A stretch of DNA of 64,000 nt from Synergistaceae bacterium (GCA_018436595.1 JAHDLC010000015.1:32055-96054), one strand, 5' to 3'; positions 1 to 7,901 are shown, counted from the first letter of the stretch. Translations and numbers: made by a program. The notes: a model not told the origin generated them from the letters alone.

Positions 1-296
1 TCAAAGCGGGAGTCAAGGTCTACCGCTACGAAAAAGGATTCATCCACTCGAAAATCCTCATCGCGGACGGCTCCTCCGTGTCGGTGGGAACGGCAAACCT
101 GGACGCCAGGAGTCTTGAGATCAATTTCGAGGTACAGGCGTTCATATATGACGCCTCCGTGGCGCGGGATTTCATCCGGGCGTATGAAAACGACATGGAG
201 GAAAGCTCCCAGTTCCGGCTGCACGAATGGCTCCGGCGCCCCTTCAGGCAGAAGGTGCTGGAATCCGCCGGACGTCTCTGGTCATCCCAGCTCTGA
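1..296 (+). CDS. Phospholipase D-like / cardiolipin synthase, C-terminal part (5' end outside window)
   Basis: The open frame enters from the left edge (third base starts a codon) and ends at TGA 294-296. It reads KVYRYEKGFIHSKILIAD followed by GSSVSVGTANLDARS, the second HKD motif (HxKxxxxD plus GTAN) of the phospholipase-D superfamily. The arrangement FIHSKILIADG..SVGTANLDARSLEINFE is typical of bacterial cardiolipin synthases, membrane enzymes that transfer phosphatidyl groups between phosphatidylglycerol molecules. The tail (RLHEWLRRPFRQKVLESAGRL) matches the short amphipathic C-terminus of that family. Only about 97 residues are visible, so the membrane segments and the first HKD motif cannot be checked. 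A hairpin terminator follows directly. Confidence 0.85.
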   Translation, partial: KAGVKVYRYEKGFIHSKILIADGSSVSVGTANLDARSLEINFEVQAFIYDASVARDFIRAYENDMEESSQFRLHEWLRRPFRQKVLESAGRLWSSQL

Positions 297-307
297 GAAG
301 AAAGAGC

Positions 308-341
308 GAGAAGGGCCCGGATTGGATTCCGGGCCCTTCTC
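308..341 (+). terminator. Hairpin terminator after the PLD-family gene
   Basis: A perfect 13-bp stem (308-320 with 329-341, GAGAAGGGCCCGG and its complement) encloses an 8-nt loop, starting 12 nt after the stop codon. The T-run afterwards is weak (CTGTATG), so termination may be only partial. It also lies just downstream of the last tRNA on the other strand and could protect either transcript. Confidence 0.6.
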
Positions 342-369
342 TGTATGAAAACATGTCGATAATTTTAAA

Positions 370-445
<76 letters not shown>

Positions 446-468
446 ATATTGTGTGTTGCTTTCTATAG

Positions 469-544
469 TGGCGCGCCCGGCAGGATTCGAACCCGCGACC
501 AACAGATCCGAAGTCTGTGACTCTATCCACTGAGCTACGGGCGC
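469..544 (-). tRNA. tRNA-Arg(UCG)
   Basis: The 76-nt cloverleaf on the minus strand has acceptor stem GCGCCCG/CGGGCGC, anticodon loop CTTCGGA (anticodon TCG, reading CGA) closed by ACAGA/TCTGT, T-arm GGTTCGAATCC and an encoded CCA. Confidence 0.96.
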
Positions 545-554
545 TCATTTTTAA

Positions 555-632
555 TGGGGTGAGCGAGGGGACTCGAACCCCCAACATCTGGAGCCACAGT
601 CCAGTGCTCTAACCGATTGAACTACGCTCACC
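555..632 (-). tRNA. tRNA-His(GUG)
   Basis: The acceptor stem is GTGAGCG/CGCTCAC and the anticodon loop CTGTGGC is closed by CTGGA/TCCAG, giving anticodon GTG. The base before the acceptor stem is G (complement of C632), opposite discriminator C: this is the extra G-1 expected for tRNA-His. CCA is encoded at 555-557. Confidence 0.96.
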
Positions 633-642
633 ATGCTATCAC

Positions 643-719
643 TGGCGCGCCCGGCAGGATTCGAACCCGCGACCCACGGCTTAGAAGGCCGTTGCTCTGT
701 CCGGCTGAGCTACAGGCGC
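643..719 (-). tRNA. tRNA-Arg(UCU)
   Basis: The 77-nt cloverleaf has acceptor GCGCCTG/CGGGCGC with one G-U pair, anticodon loop CTTCTAA between ACGGC and GCCGT (anticodon TCT, reading AGA), and an encoded CCA. The 3' half, from GGTCGCGGGTTCGAATCC to the end, is almost identical to that of tRNA-Arg(UCG) at 469-544. Confidence 0.96.
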
Positions 720-727
720 CTGAATAG

Positions 728-804
728 TGGAGCGGGAAACGGGATTCGAACCCGCGACCTACGGCTTGGAAGGCCATCGCTCTAGCCAACTGAGCTATTC
801 CCGC
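728..804 (-). tRNA. tRNA-Gly(UCC)
   Basis: The acceptor is GCGGGAA/TTCCCGC and the anticodon loop CTTCCAA is closed by ATGGC/GCCGT, giving anticodon TCC (reads GGA). The discriminator is T, as usual for tRNA-Gly in bacteria, and CCA is encoded at 728-730. Confidence 0.96.
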
Positions 805-816
805 ACCTTTGCGTCT

Positions 817-894
817 TGGTCGGGGCGAAAGGATTTGAACCTTCGACCCCCTGCTCCCAAAGCAGGTGCGCTAACCAGACTGCGCTACGCCCCG
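817..894 (-). tRNA. tRNA-Pro(UGG)
   Basis: The acceptor is CGGGGCG/CGCCCCG, starting with the C-G pair typical of tRNA-Pro. The anticodon loop TTTGGGA lies between CCTGC and GCAGG (anticodon TGG). The discriminator is A and CCA is encoded. Confidence 0.96.
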
Positions 895-935
895 ATATTG
901 TAACCAACTTTTACCGAAACCGCAACAACAGAATC

Positions 936-1010
936 TGGTGGAGCTGGGGGGATTCGAACCCCCGGCCTCTTCCGTGCGAAGGAAGCGCGCTCCCTCTGCG
1001 CTACAGCCCC
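936..1010 (-). tRNA. tRNA-Ala(CGC)
   Basis: The acceptor GGGGCTG/CAGCTCC contains a G-U pair near the end. The anticodon loop TTCGCAC, closed by CTTCC/GGAAG, gives anticodon CGC (reads GCG). The D-arm is short (GCGC-AGAGGGA-GCGC) and CCA is encoded. It is the promoter-proximal gene of the array, starting about 12 nt after the predicted start site. Confidence 0.93.
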
Positions 1011-1028
1011 GGCAGACCAACGGCGATT

Positions 1029-1057
1029 ATTGTAATGAGCGGAAGGCGTCTTGTCAA
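1029..1057 (-). promoter_or_regulatory. Strong sigma-70-type promoter of the tRNA array
   Basis: On the minus strand TTGACA (1057-1052) is followed by 17 nt and TACAAT (1034-1029). Transcription would start near 1022, just before tRNA-Ala at 1010. The -35 box is a perfect consensus, as expected for a stable-RNA operon, and it overlaps the -35 box of the divergent rqcH promoter. Confidence 0.85.
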
Positions 1058-1079
1058 GCGTCGTAAGGTGAGATAATCT
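1051..1079 (+). promoter_or_regulatory. Candidate promoter of rqcH, back-to-back with the tRNA promoter
   Basis: TTGTCA (1051-1056), 17 nt, then TAATCT (1074-1079) gives a start near 1086 and a leader of about 34 nt before the GTG at 1120. The -35 hexamer is read from the same bases as the tRNA promoter -35 on the other strand (TTGTCAA is the complement of TTGACAA). Confidence 0.55.
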
Positions 1080-1119
1080 AAGACTTTAAAATCGGAACAG
1101 TCGGGATAGGTGATGCACC

Positions 1120-2808
1120 GTGTCCATCGGGCCGGAACTTTTTACGGCGCTAGCGCGCTCCATCGGAGAAACAGTCCTTCCTTGCAGGATAGGAAAAATA
1201 GAAACAGGAGATACCTGGGCGGCTTTCCGCCTTTCTTCCGGAAAAGACCGGTGGCTTCTCTTTTCATGGAACCCGGGGAGTTACGGCTGCGGGCTCGTTG
1301 GAGAGGACGGTATCGCCTCCCTGAAAAAAACGCGGGACTCCCGGTCTTCTTTCGGCGAGGCCCTGAAAAGAAACTTCCAGAACGCTTCGATTCTTTCGGT
1401 ACGCCAGCTGAACAGCGACCGCGTCCTCCATTTTGCCGCTGAACGGCTGGTGGGAGCCGGTTTTTCAGTTCCCCTGAGTCTTGTCTTCGAAGGAACGGAG
1501 CGAAACAGCAACCTGGTCATCCTGGACGAATCAGGATCCATCCTCGAACCGGCGAAGCACATCCACGGAGACATGAACAGGTACAGGATGATCCTTCCAG
1601 GGATTGCCTACACTCCCCCGCCGCCCCTGAAAGGGAAATACCTCGGGGAAACAGGAGAGATTGAGGGACCGGAAGATCTCAGGGGACTCAGGGGCATAGG
1701 AAGGGGACTCTCAGAAATCCTGACCCGTTTCTGGGACACCCGCCCGGTGCGGCACTGGAACGACATGGTGGCGCGGACTCTCAGCGGGGAAGAACAGGGA
1801 CTCCTCATTTTGCGGCAGGGAAGTCTCCTTACTGTTTTTCCCGAACCGCTCCCTTCCTGCGAGGTGCTACCGGGCCCCCTTCTTGAGCGGTGCGGTGAGG
1901 AAGTGCTCTCTTCCTATTTTCTCGGACAGAGGGATCGCATTCTTTCCGGAGTGAAAAAGGCCCTTGAAAGGGAAATCAAAAGCAGAAAACGGCACAGGGA
2001 CGGCCTTGAGAACCAGATCTGCCTTTCAGAACGGGGAAACGAGTTCCTGAAGATGGGCAATCTGCTTCTTGCCGCAGGCGACCTGGTACCTCCCCGGGCT
2101 AGGGCAGTTGAACTGCAGGACTGGGAAACCGGAGAGCCTCTCCTGGTTCCCCTCGATGAAAACCTCACGGCTTCCCGGAACGCCGAGAAGTATTTCCGGA
2201 AATACAAAAAGGGCAAAGTCGACAGGGATGCGGTGAGGAAGGCCATACTGTCCATCGAAGAGGGCATAAGCGAGCTTGAAGAACAGGTGGAAACACTGGA
2301 ATCCATCGATGACCCGGACCTTCTTTCGGTATCGGCCCGGGACGTTATGGAATGGCTCGTCCCGAAAAAAACGACGTCCGCCCGGAAGCACAAGACGGCC
2401 CCTCCGCCCCACATCCGGCTTGAAAACGGCGGGGACCTCATTTATATCGGCCTGAACGCCCGGGGAAACCGGCATGTCACATTCAAAGTCGCCGCTCCGA
2501 CCGACCTCTGGTTCCACGTCCACGAAATACCGGGAGCCCACGTCATTCTCAAGACGGCGGGAAAAGACGAAGCACCGGCGGATTCCTCCGTGGAAATTGC
2601 GGCATCACTGGCGGCATGGTTCAGCAGGGCGAAGAATTCCGGAAAAGTGCAGGTTGACTACACGGAAAAGAAAAACGTCCGGTCCATCCCCGGAAGCGCC
2701 ATCGCCCACGTGACCTACGTCCATCCAAAGACAATCCTTGTCAGTCCGGAGAGGTGGAAAGAATTTCCCGAAGCTGCCCGGTCAAGGCAGCTGGAAGACA
2801 AGATGTGA
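1120..2808 (+). CDS. rqcH: RqcH/NFACT-family ribosome quality-control protein (FbpA-like)
   Basis: This 562-residue protein has the full NFACT layout: an N-terminal NFACT-N domain, a central helical hairpin region (about 270-400, ending in EEGISELEEQVETLESI) and a C-terminal NFACT-R domain. The DR pair that characterises functional RqcH is at Asp100-Arg101 (QLNSDRVLHF). The NFACT-R signature GGDLIYIGLNARGNRHVTF and DLWFHVHEIPGAHVIL lies at about 437-480. In Bacillus RqcH binds obstructed 50S subunits with peptidyl-tRNA and directs alanine tailing of the stalled chain. Start is GTG 1120 behind AGGTGAT. Such proteins were formerly called fibronectin-binding protein A. The last 68 nt overlap the convergent rluD gene. 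Confidence 0.92.
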   Translation: MSIGPELFTALARSIGETVLPCRIGKIETGDTWAAFRLSSGKDRWLLFSWNPGSYGCGLVGEDGIASLKKTRDSRSSFGEALKRNFQNASILSVRQLNSDRVLHFAAERLVGAGFSVPLSLVFEGTERNSNLVILDESGSILEPAKHIHGDMNRYRMILPGIAYTPPPPLKGKYLGETGEIEGPEDLRGLRGIGRGLSEILTRFWDTRPVRHWNDMVARTLSGEEQGLLILRQGSLLTVFPEPLPSCEVLPGPLLERCGEEVLSSYFLGQRDRILSGVKKALEREIKSRKRHRDGLENQICLSERGNEFLKMGNLLLAAGDLVPPRARAVELQDWETGEPLLVPLDENLTASRNAEKYFRKYKKGKVDRDAVRKAILSIEEGISELEEQVETLESIDDPDLLSVSARDVMEWLVPKKTTSARKHKTAPPPHIRLENGGDLIYIGLNARGNRHVTFKVAAPTDLWFHVHEIPGAHVILKTAGKDEAPADSSVEIAASLAAWFSRAKNSGKVQVDYTEKKNVRSIPGSAIAHVTYVHPKTILVSPERWKEFPEAARSRQLEDKM

Positions 2809-3739
2809 AGAAGAGCCGCTCCCCCGTTTTCGGATGAAGGAAAGACAGCTTCCATGAGTGCAGGAAAACCCTGCCCGCGGAAGCTGCCTTTTTTTTGTCG
2901 GCACCATACAGTACGTCCCCCACGATAGGGTGTCCCATGGAACTCAGGTGGACCCGTATCTGGTGCGTTCTGCCGGTGGCGATGTCACACTCGAGAAAGG
3001 AATAGCCGTTGCGGACCCACAATCTCCGGAAACCGGTGACAGCAGGTTTTCCGTCTTCAACCACAGCCATGCGGAGCCGGTTTGTCGGGCACCGCCCGAT
3101 GGGGGCATCGATGCGACCCGAAGCATTTTTTACCCTGCCGTGCACAAGGGCAAGGTACTGTTTCCGGACTTCCCTCAGCCTGAACTGGTTCTGGAGGTTC
3201 TCCAGTATTTCCTGTTCCCTGGCGACCACGAGCAGCCCTGATGTGGATGCGTCTAGCCGGTGCACTATCCCCGGGCGGAGGACGTTGTTGAAGGAACCGA
3301 AATGGCGGAAACGATGGAGCAGACCATGCACAAGGGTTCCGTGACGGTTACCCGGAGCGGGGTGAACCACCACGCCGCTCGGCTTGTCAATCACGATCAG
3401 CCATTCGTCTTCGTAGACTACGCCGAAAGGGACCTCCTCCGGCTCCAGATCGAGAGACTCCGGAGGAGGAAGCGTCACCTCCGCCGATATTCCCGGGACC
3501 ATTTTCATTCCGGGTTTGGCTTTCCTGTGAGGGAGAAGGCTGACATTTCCGTCTTCCACGAGTTTTCTCGCGAAGGTTCGGGTAATCCCCAGCCTGAAGG
3601 AAAGAAAGACATCAAGACGCAACCCCCGGTCTTCCTCTCCGGCGGCAATGGTTTCCGTTCCGTTTTCGGTACTATCGGGGAACCCCCCGTCGTCGTCTTC
3701 GCAGGAAGAAGAACCGACGGGGGGAAGATCCTCCATCAT
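2741..3739 (-). CDS. rluD: RluA/RluD-family 23S rRNA pseudouridine synthase
   Basis: The 332-residue protein has an acidic N-terminal extension (about 1-36), an S4 RNA-binding domain (about 38-92) and a pseudouridine synthase domain. The catalytic motif HRLDASTSGLL places the active aspartate at about 163; DKPSGVVVHPAPG and TGRTHQIRVHLSSMGHPIVGD are also typical. RluD in Escherichia coli modifies helix 69 of 23S rRNA; which site this paralogue uses cannot be told from sequence. It begins 18 nt after the ileS stop codon on the same strand. No clear Shine-Dalgarno is seen before either ATG (3739 or 3736). The C-terminus overlaps rqcH by 68 nt on the opposite strand. Confidence 0.92.
   Translation of the reverse strand: MMEDLPPVGSSSCEDDDGGFPDSTENGTETIAAGEEDRGLRLDVFLSFRLGITRTFARKLVEDGNVSLLPHRKAKPGMKMVPGISAEVTLPPPESLDLEPEEVPFGVVYEDEWLIVIDKPSGVVVHPAPGNRHGTLVHGLLHRFRHFGSFNNVLRPGIVHRLDASTSGLLVVAREQEILENLQNQFRLREVRKQYLALVHGRVKNASGRIDAPIGRCPTNRLRMAVVEDGKPAVTGFRRLWVRNGYSFLECDIATGRTHQIRVHLSSMGHPIVGDVLYGADKKKAASAGRVFLHSWKLSFLHPKTGERLFFTSCLPAALTGQLREILSTSPD
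2846..2897 (+). terminator. Terminator of rqcH located inside rluD
   Basis: CAGCTTCC (2846-2853) pairs with GGAAGCTG (2879-2886), and GCAGG/CCTGC forms an inner stem. A run of eight T follows (2889-2896). It is a good intrinsic terminator for plus-strand transcription 38 nt after the rqcH stop, yet it lies wholly within the antisense of rluD coding sequence. Confidence 0.8.
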
Positions 3740-3757
3740 GAAGAACGACCGGCAGGC

Positions 3758-6541
3758 TCAGGCGGAAAGTACTTCCGAGCACCTTGGGCAGAGCCCGTTT
3801 TCGTCGCCTTCCTCGGTATACTGCCAGCACCTGGGGCACTTCTCGCCTCTGGCCTTGTCCACTCCGATCCGGAGACCTGTTTCTTCATCGTCACGCACCA
3901 CCGCCATGTCGTCGATCCTCTCAACCCAGCGGAAGCCCGAGACGATGGAAAAGACCCGAAGGTCTTCGTCTGTGAAAAGATCGGCCGCCTCGGGAGCGCC
4001 TTTCCGCTCCACCTCGACCCTGGCGTCCAGCGAGTGGCCGATGATTCCGGCGCTTCTCGCCTGCTCGAGGACCCGACTCACGGCCGCCCGCACGGAGAGG
4101 ACCTTCGCCCATTTCTCTTCAAGCTTCTTCCCATCGGCCACGGCAAAGGGTGCGGGCCAGTCTGAAAGGAAAATACTTTCCGGGAGCTTCGCATCGATCT
4201 TTCGCATTTCCTGCCAGACTTCCTCGGCGGTGAAGCTGAGGACAGGGGCCAGCATCCGGATAACCGCCGAAAGGACAAGCCACATGGCCGTCTGGCCGCT
4301 TCTCCTCGACAGTGAATCGGTGCCGTCGGCGTACATCCTGTCCTTGCTCGAATCCAGGTAGAAGGAGCTGAGTTCGTTCACGCAGAACTGGTGTATGGCA
4401 AAGGTCGGCACGTGGAACTCGTAGTCGTCGTAGGCTTCGTTCGCCCTTTCGATGACCCCGTTGAGCTTCTGAAGGATCCACCGGTCCATCTCCGTCATTT
4501 TTTCCACGGGAACCGCATGATGCTCCGGGTCAAATCCCTTCAGGTTGGCGAGGAGATACCGGGCGGTATTCCGGATTCTCCGGTATGATTCGCTCAGGTT
4601 CTTTATGATGCCCTGGGAGATGCGGATATCGTTCCGGTAGTCCGTGGAAGCCACCCACAGCCTCAGGATGTCCGCACCGTACTCGTTGATGACCTCCTGG
4701 GGGGCAACCACGTTCCCCAGGGATTTCGACATCTTCTTGCCGTCGCCGTCAACTATGAATCCGTGGGTAAGCACCTGCTCATAGGGGGGCCTTCCGTACA
4801 TTCCCACGGAGGTGAGGAGGGACGTCTGGAACCAGCCCCGGTGCTGGTCGCTTCCCTCAAGATACATGTCGGCGGGCCATTTCAGCTCCGGCCTGACCTT
4901 CAGCACGGCGGCGTGGCTTGATCCCGAATCGAACCATACGTCCATGATGTCTTTTTCCTTGGTCAGATGCTTTCCGCCGCAGTGGGGGCAGAAACACAGC
5001 TCCCCCAGGAGGTCTTCAGGGGGCTTGCTCCACCAGGCGGAACAGCCTTCCTTCTCCACGTGCTTCTGCACGGCAAGAATCCGGTCTTCGGTAAGGACCG
5101 GTTTTCCGCAATCGTCACAGTAGAAGGCCGGGATGGGCACACCCCAGATCCGCTGCCTGCTGATGCACCAGTCGGACCGGTCGCGGACCATGTTGTAGAT
5201 TCTCTCCTTGCCCCATTCAGGAATCCAGCGCACGTTTTCCTCGATGCACCGGAGGGCTTCATCGCGGAAATCAGACACGGAAACGAACCACTGGTCAGTG
5301 GAGCGGAAAATAACGGGTTTCTTGCACCTCCAGCAGTGGGGGTAAGAATGGGAAATGGCGCCGTGGCCGAGAAGCCTGCCGCTCTCCGTGAGAGTCTCCA
5401 GGATCTTCTTCGATCCTTCCTTGAGAGAAAGACCGTCCACCAGCCCCGTCCCCTGCCTGAAAAAGCCCTTGTCGTCCACGGGATTGTAGACTTCGATGCC
5501 GTATTTCACGCCGGATTCATAGTCCTCGACGCCATGACCCGGTGCGGTGTGGACGCAGCCCGTTCCCGTGTCGAGAAGGACGTAATCGGCGAGGAGAATG
5601 AGGATTTCCCTGTCAGGGTAGAAGGGATGAACTGCTTTCTTCCCTTCGAGCTCCCTTCCCCTCACCGTCAGTATTTCCTCCCCGAAGGAGAGTCCCGTCT
5701 CTTTTTCCACACTCTCCCGGAGGTTTTTGGCGAAAAGGTACACCTTTTCTCCCGACCGGAAAAAGGAATACTCGTGGTCTCCGCCCATGGCTACCGCCAT
5801 GCTTGCGGGCAGCGTCCAGGGCGTGGTCGTCCACACGATGACGTTCACGTCCTGACCCGAAAGGGACGGGTGAATCTCCCCTGCCCCGGGAAGGGAGTAG
5901 GCAACGAAGATAGAGGGAGATGACTCATCCCAGTACTCAATTTCCGCCGCGGCGAGGGCCGTCTGGCAGTCGATGCACCAGTAAACGGGCTTCTGTCCCT
6001 TGTAGACGAGCCCCTTCTTCACCAGCTCCGCGAAGGCTCCAAGCTGGGCCGCCTCGTACTGGGGCTTGAGGGTCATGTAGGGGTTCTCCCAGTCCCCCAG
6101 GACGCCCAGGCGGATGAACTCCTCCCTCTGGACATCCCGGAACTGGAGGGCGTACTCTGTGCACTTCTCCCTCAGGAAAACGGGGTCCACGGTATCCTTG
6201 TTCACCTTCAGCGTCTTGAGAACGTGAAGCTCGATGGGAAGACCGTGGGTATCCCAGCCGGGAACGTAGGGAGCATAATACCCCTTCATGGCCTTGAACT
6301 TCGGGATGAAATCCTTCAGTATCTTGTTGAAGGCAGTTCCGATGTGAATATGGCCGTTGGCATACGGGGGGCCGTCATGAAGGACAAACGACGGTGCTCC
6401 TTCCCTGTTTTTCAGCATCTTTCCGAAAATATCCCGTTCTTTCCAGAATTCAAGAAAACCGGGTTCTCTTTTCGCAAGATTCGCCCTCATGGGAAAATCG
6501 GTTTCCGGAAGGTTCAGCGTCTTTTTGTAATCTGTATTCAT
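3758..6541 (-). CDS. ileS: Isoleucyl-tRNA synthetase
   Basis: This class I aminoacyl-tRNA synthetase of 927 residues charges tRNA-Ile in the cytoplasm. Landmarks are GPPYANGHIHIGTA (HIGH motif, about 60), the editing (CP1) domain with WTTTPWTLPAS and TGCVHTAPGHG, the KMSKS motif (GKKMSKSLGN, about 600) and the C-terminal zinc finger CPRCWQYTEEGDENGLCPRC. The ATG at 6541 (MNTDYKKTLNLPETDFPMR) is preceded by GGGGGTAG. The frame stays open 34 codons upstream, but those residues are not family-like. The zinc finger marks the bacterial mupirocin-sensitive lineage, by family knowledge. No T-box is visible in the leader. Confidence 0.98.
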   Translation of the reverse strand: MNTDYKKTLNLPETDFPMRANLAKREPGFLEFWKERDIFGKMLKNREGAPSFVLHDGPPYANGHIHIGTAFNKILKDFIPKFKAMKGYYAPYVPGWDTHGLPIELHVLKTLKVNKDTVDPVFLREKCTEYALQFRDVQREEFIRLGVLGDWENPYMTLKPQYEAAQLGAFAELVKKGLVYKGQKPVYWCIDCQTALAAAEIEYWDESSPSIFVAYSLPGAGEIHPSLSGQDVNVIVWTTTPWTLPASMAVAMGGDHEYSFFRSGEKVYLFAKNLRESVEKETGLSFGEEILTVRGRELEGKKAVHPFYPDREILILLADYVLLDTGTGCVHTAPGHGVEDYESGVKYGIEVYNPVDDKGFFRQGTGLVDGLSLKEGSKKILETLTESGRLLGHGAISHSYPHCWRCKKPVIFRSTDQWFVSVSDFRDEALRCIEENVRWIPEWGKERIYNMVRDRSDWCISRQRIWGVPIPAFYCDDCGKPVLTEDRILAVQKHVEKEGCSAWWSKPPEDLLGELCFCPHCGGKHLTKEKDIMDVWFDSGSSHAAVLKVRPELKWPADMYLEGSDQHRGWFQTSLLTSVGMYGRPPYEQVLTHGFIVDGDGKKMSKSLGNVVAPQEVINEYGADILRLWVASTDYRNDIRISQGIIKNLSESYRRIRNTARYLLANLKGFDPEHHAVPVEKMTEMDRWILQKLNGVIERANEAYDDYEFHVPTFAIHQFCVNELSSFYLDSSKDRMYADGTDSLSRRSGQTAMWLVLSAVIRMLAPVLSFTAEEVWQEMRKIDAKLPESIFLSDWPAPFAVADGKKLEEKWAKVLSVRAAVSRVLEQARSAGIIGHSLDARVEVERKGAPEAADLFTDEDLRVFSIVSGFRWVERIDDMAVVRDDEETGLRIGVDKARGEKCPRCWQYTEEGDENGLCPRCSEVLSA

Positions 6542-6570
6542 GCAGCTACCCCCTTGTGTAATAGGCGAAA

Positions 6571-6620
6571 CCGTCCCCCTGTGCCAAGAGGACGGCATAA
6601 AAGTCGAGGCTATTTTAGCA
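6571..6620 (-). promoter_or_regulatory. Candidate extended -10 promoter and leader hairpin of ileS
   Basis: On the minus strand TGCTAAAAT (6620-6612) resembles an extended -10 element; no convincing -35 sits 17 nt upstream. The leader then forms a CCGTCC...GGACGG hairpin (6571-6595) ending 30 nt before the ATG, without a T-run. I see no T-box consensus. Upstream, CCCTTATATAAGGG (6667-6680) is a perfect palindrome of unknown meaning. Confidence 0.35.
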
Positions 6621-6716
6621 TAGTGAGAAAAAAATCCCCACAAAAGCCTTGGCCGGTACGTTCTCTCCCTTATATAAGGGGATCGAAGAAAGCTTCGTGC
6701 CGGAGAACAAGGGAAC

Positions 6717-7220
6717 TCAGAAAAGCCGTGACAGCAGCCTGCCGGCGAAGCTCATCTTTTCAGCCCGAATCAGCAGGATACTCCCCGGATAAAGTCTGAA
6801 CAGTTCTATTTCTTCACCGTCTATGATGAGCATATTTCTGCCTAATATACTGTCCCCGACACGGTACCGTAGCGAGATAAAAGACGCCCCGCCCCCCCGA
6901 ACCGCCATCCAGTCCTTGCCCGGAATGAAACGGCCGTTCAGGGGAGCCTCGGCGGGCAGACCGGCGTTATGGGAGCGGACGCGCTCTTCCCACTGACGGA
7001 TACGTCCCCCCGCCACCATGTACTCCCCTTCCACGGGAGTCTGCTCCACCGAGTGAATGAACCGGAGAATAAAGGGAAGCCCGGGAGGGAGGGATTTGCA
7101 GCAGGCCTCTTCGCCCCATTCCAGGGAAATCTTCAGATAGTAGGAGGGAACCGTCAGAATGAACAGGATGAAGGATAAAAAAAAGACCACGAGAATCCTT
7201 TTAGAAAAGGTCTTCATCAT
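6717..7220 (-). CDS. DUF1850 membrane-anchored protein
   Basis: The 167-residue protein has one N-terminal hydrophobic segment (RILVVFFLSFILFILTVPS), then a soluble domain with FIHSVEQTPVEGEYMV, ..RVRSHNAGLPAE and IDGEEIELFRLYPGSILLI. The HSVEQTPVEE-type motif and the S.NAGLP motif define DUF1850, whose members usually sit beside TAXI-type TRAP transporter genes. Here no TRAP gene is nearby: ileS lies downstream and a tRNA upstream, so it is an orphan copy. ATG 7220 has GGAG 8 nt upstream; GTG 7229 is an alternative start. Function is unknown; an exported or membrane-tethered accessory role is inferred from the anchor. Confidence 0.75.
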   Translation of the reverse strand: MMKTFSKRILVVFFLSFILFILTVPSYYLKISLEWGEEACCKSLPPGLPFILRFIHSVEQTPVEGEYMVAGGRIRQWEERVRSHNAGLPAEAPLNGRFIPGKDWMAVRGGGASFISLRYRVGDSILGRNMLIIDGEEIELFRLYPGSILLIRAEKMSFAGRLLSRLF

Positions 7221-7261
7221 GGACTTCACTCCGTTTCCCTTCCCCTGTGATCCGGGGAAAA

Positions 7262-7337
7262 TGGCGAGCCTGGGCCGATTCGAACGGCCGACCTACAGCT
7301 TAGGAGGCTGTCGCTCTATCCTCTGAGCTACAGGCCC
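7262..7337 (-). tRNA. tRNA-Arg(CCU)
   Basis: The 76-nt cloverleaf on the minus strand has acceptor GGGCCTG/CAGGCTC, anticodon loop CTCCTAA between ACAGC and GCTGT (anticodon CCT, reading AGG), T-arm CGGCCGTTCGAATCGG and an encoded CCA (TGG at 7262-7264). It stands alone between the DUF1850 and DUF488 genes. Confidence 0.96.
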
Positions 7338-7469
7338 GCATATATCCTTTCACGAAAAGGGAAAGAGGCTCTTTTGACCCTGTTTCCGTGAACAGGGGAC
7401 ATAGTACCATCCCTCCGGCAAAAATTCAAGCCGAAGGGAAAAACCTGAATCCGCAGGCAGCGGGGAACG

Positions 7470-7829
7470 TCACCGCTGCTCGCTTGAGCCGTCGAGAAAT
7501 TCCTTCAGTACATTGGCATGATTGTAGAAAGGATCCTTCGCCCCGTACACGAGGGTCACCGTTCCATGCCGTGCCGTCTCCAGGAGCGTTCCCACGGGAA
7601 CCGGATTTCCGGCGAGCTCCTCAAGGTACATGCTCCTGAAAGTATCCCATTTCGCCGGGTCGTGGCAGAAGGATTTTCTCAGTTCCGGGCTCGGGGCAAT
7701 CTCCTTCAGCCAGAGATCGATCCGGGCGCCATCCTTCGAAACACCCCGGGGCCAGAGCCTGTCTACAAGAATCCTGGTGCCGTCTTCCGGAGAGCAGGGT
7801 TCATACACCCGCTTCAGCACAAAATTCAT
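7470..7829 (-). CDS. DUF488 / YeaO-family protein
   Basis: A short 119-residue soluble protein starts MNFVLKRVYEPCSPEDGTRI and continues with LVDRLWPRGVSKDGARIDLWLKEIAPS, ELRKSFCHDPAKWDTF and VTLVYGAKDPFYNHANVL. These motifs define the DUF488 (YeaO-like) family, whose biochemical role is not established. The start at ATG 7829 has GGAGG 9 nt upstream; an ATG five codons earlier overlaps that ribosome-binding site and is unlikely. It follows ribF by 72 nt, and the gap contains an 8-bp stem (CCTGCGGT/ACCGCAGG) without a T-run, so it could be the distal gene of the nusA-infB-ribF operon. Confidence 0.85.
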   Translation of the reverse strand: MNFVLKRVYEPCSPEDGTRILVDRLWPRGVSKDGARIDLWLKEIAPSPELRKSFCHDPAKWDTFRSMYLEELAGNPVPVGTLLETARHGTVTLVYGAKDPFYNHANVLKEFLDGSSEQR

Positions 7830-7901
7830 CGCTCTTTCCTCCATCCCGGTCCCACCTGCGGTTCTTCCGAAGGAGCGCTCTTTTTTACCGCAGGGACTGT
7901 C

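Noticed and set aside
6541..6716. T-box riboswitch in the ileS leader
   Set aside because: No T-box sequence or antiterminator-type pairing was seen in the region.
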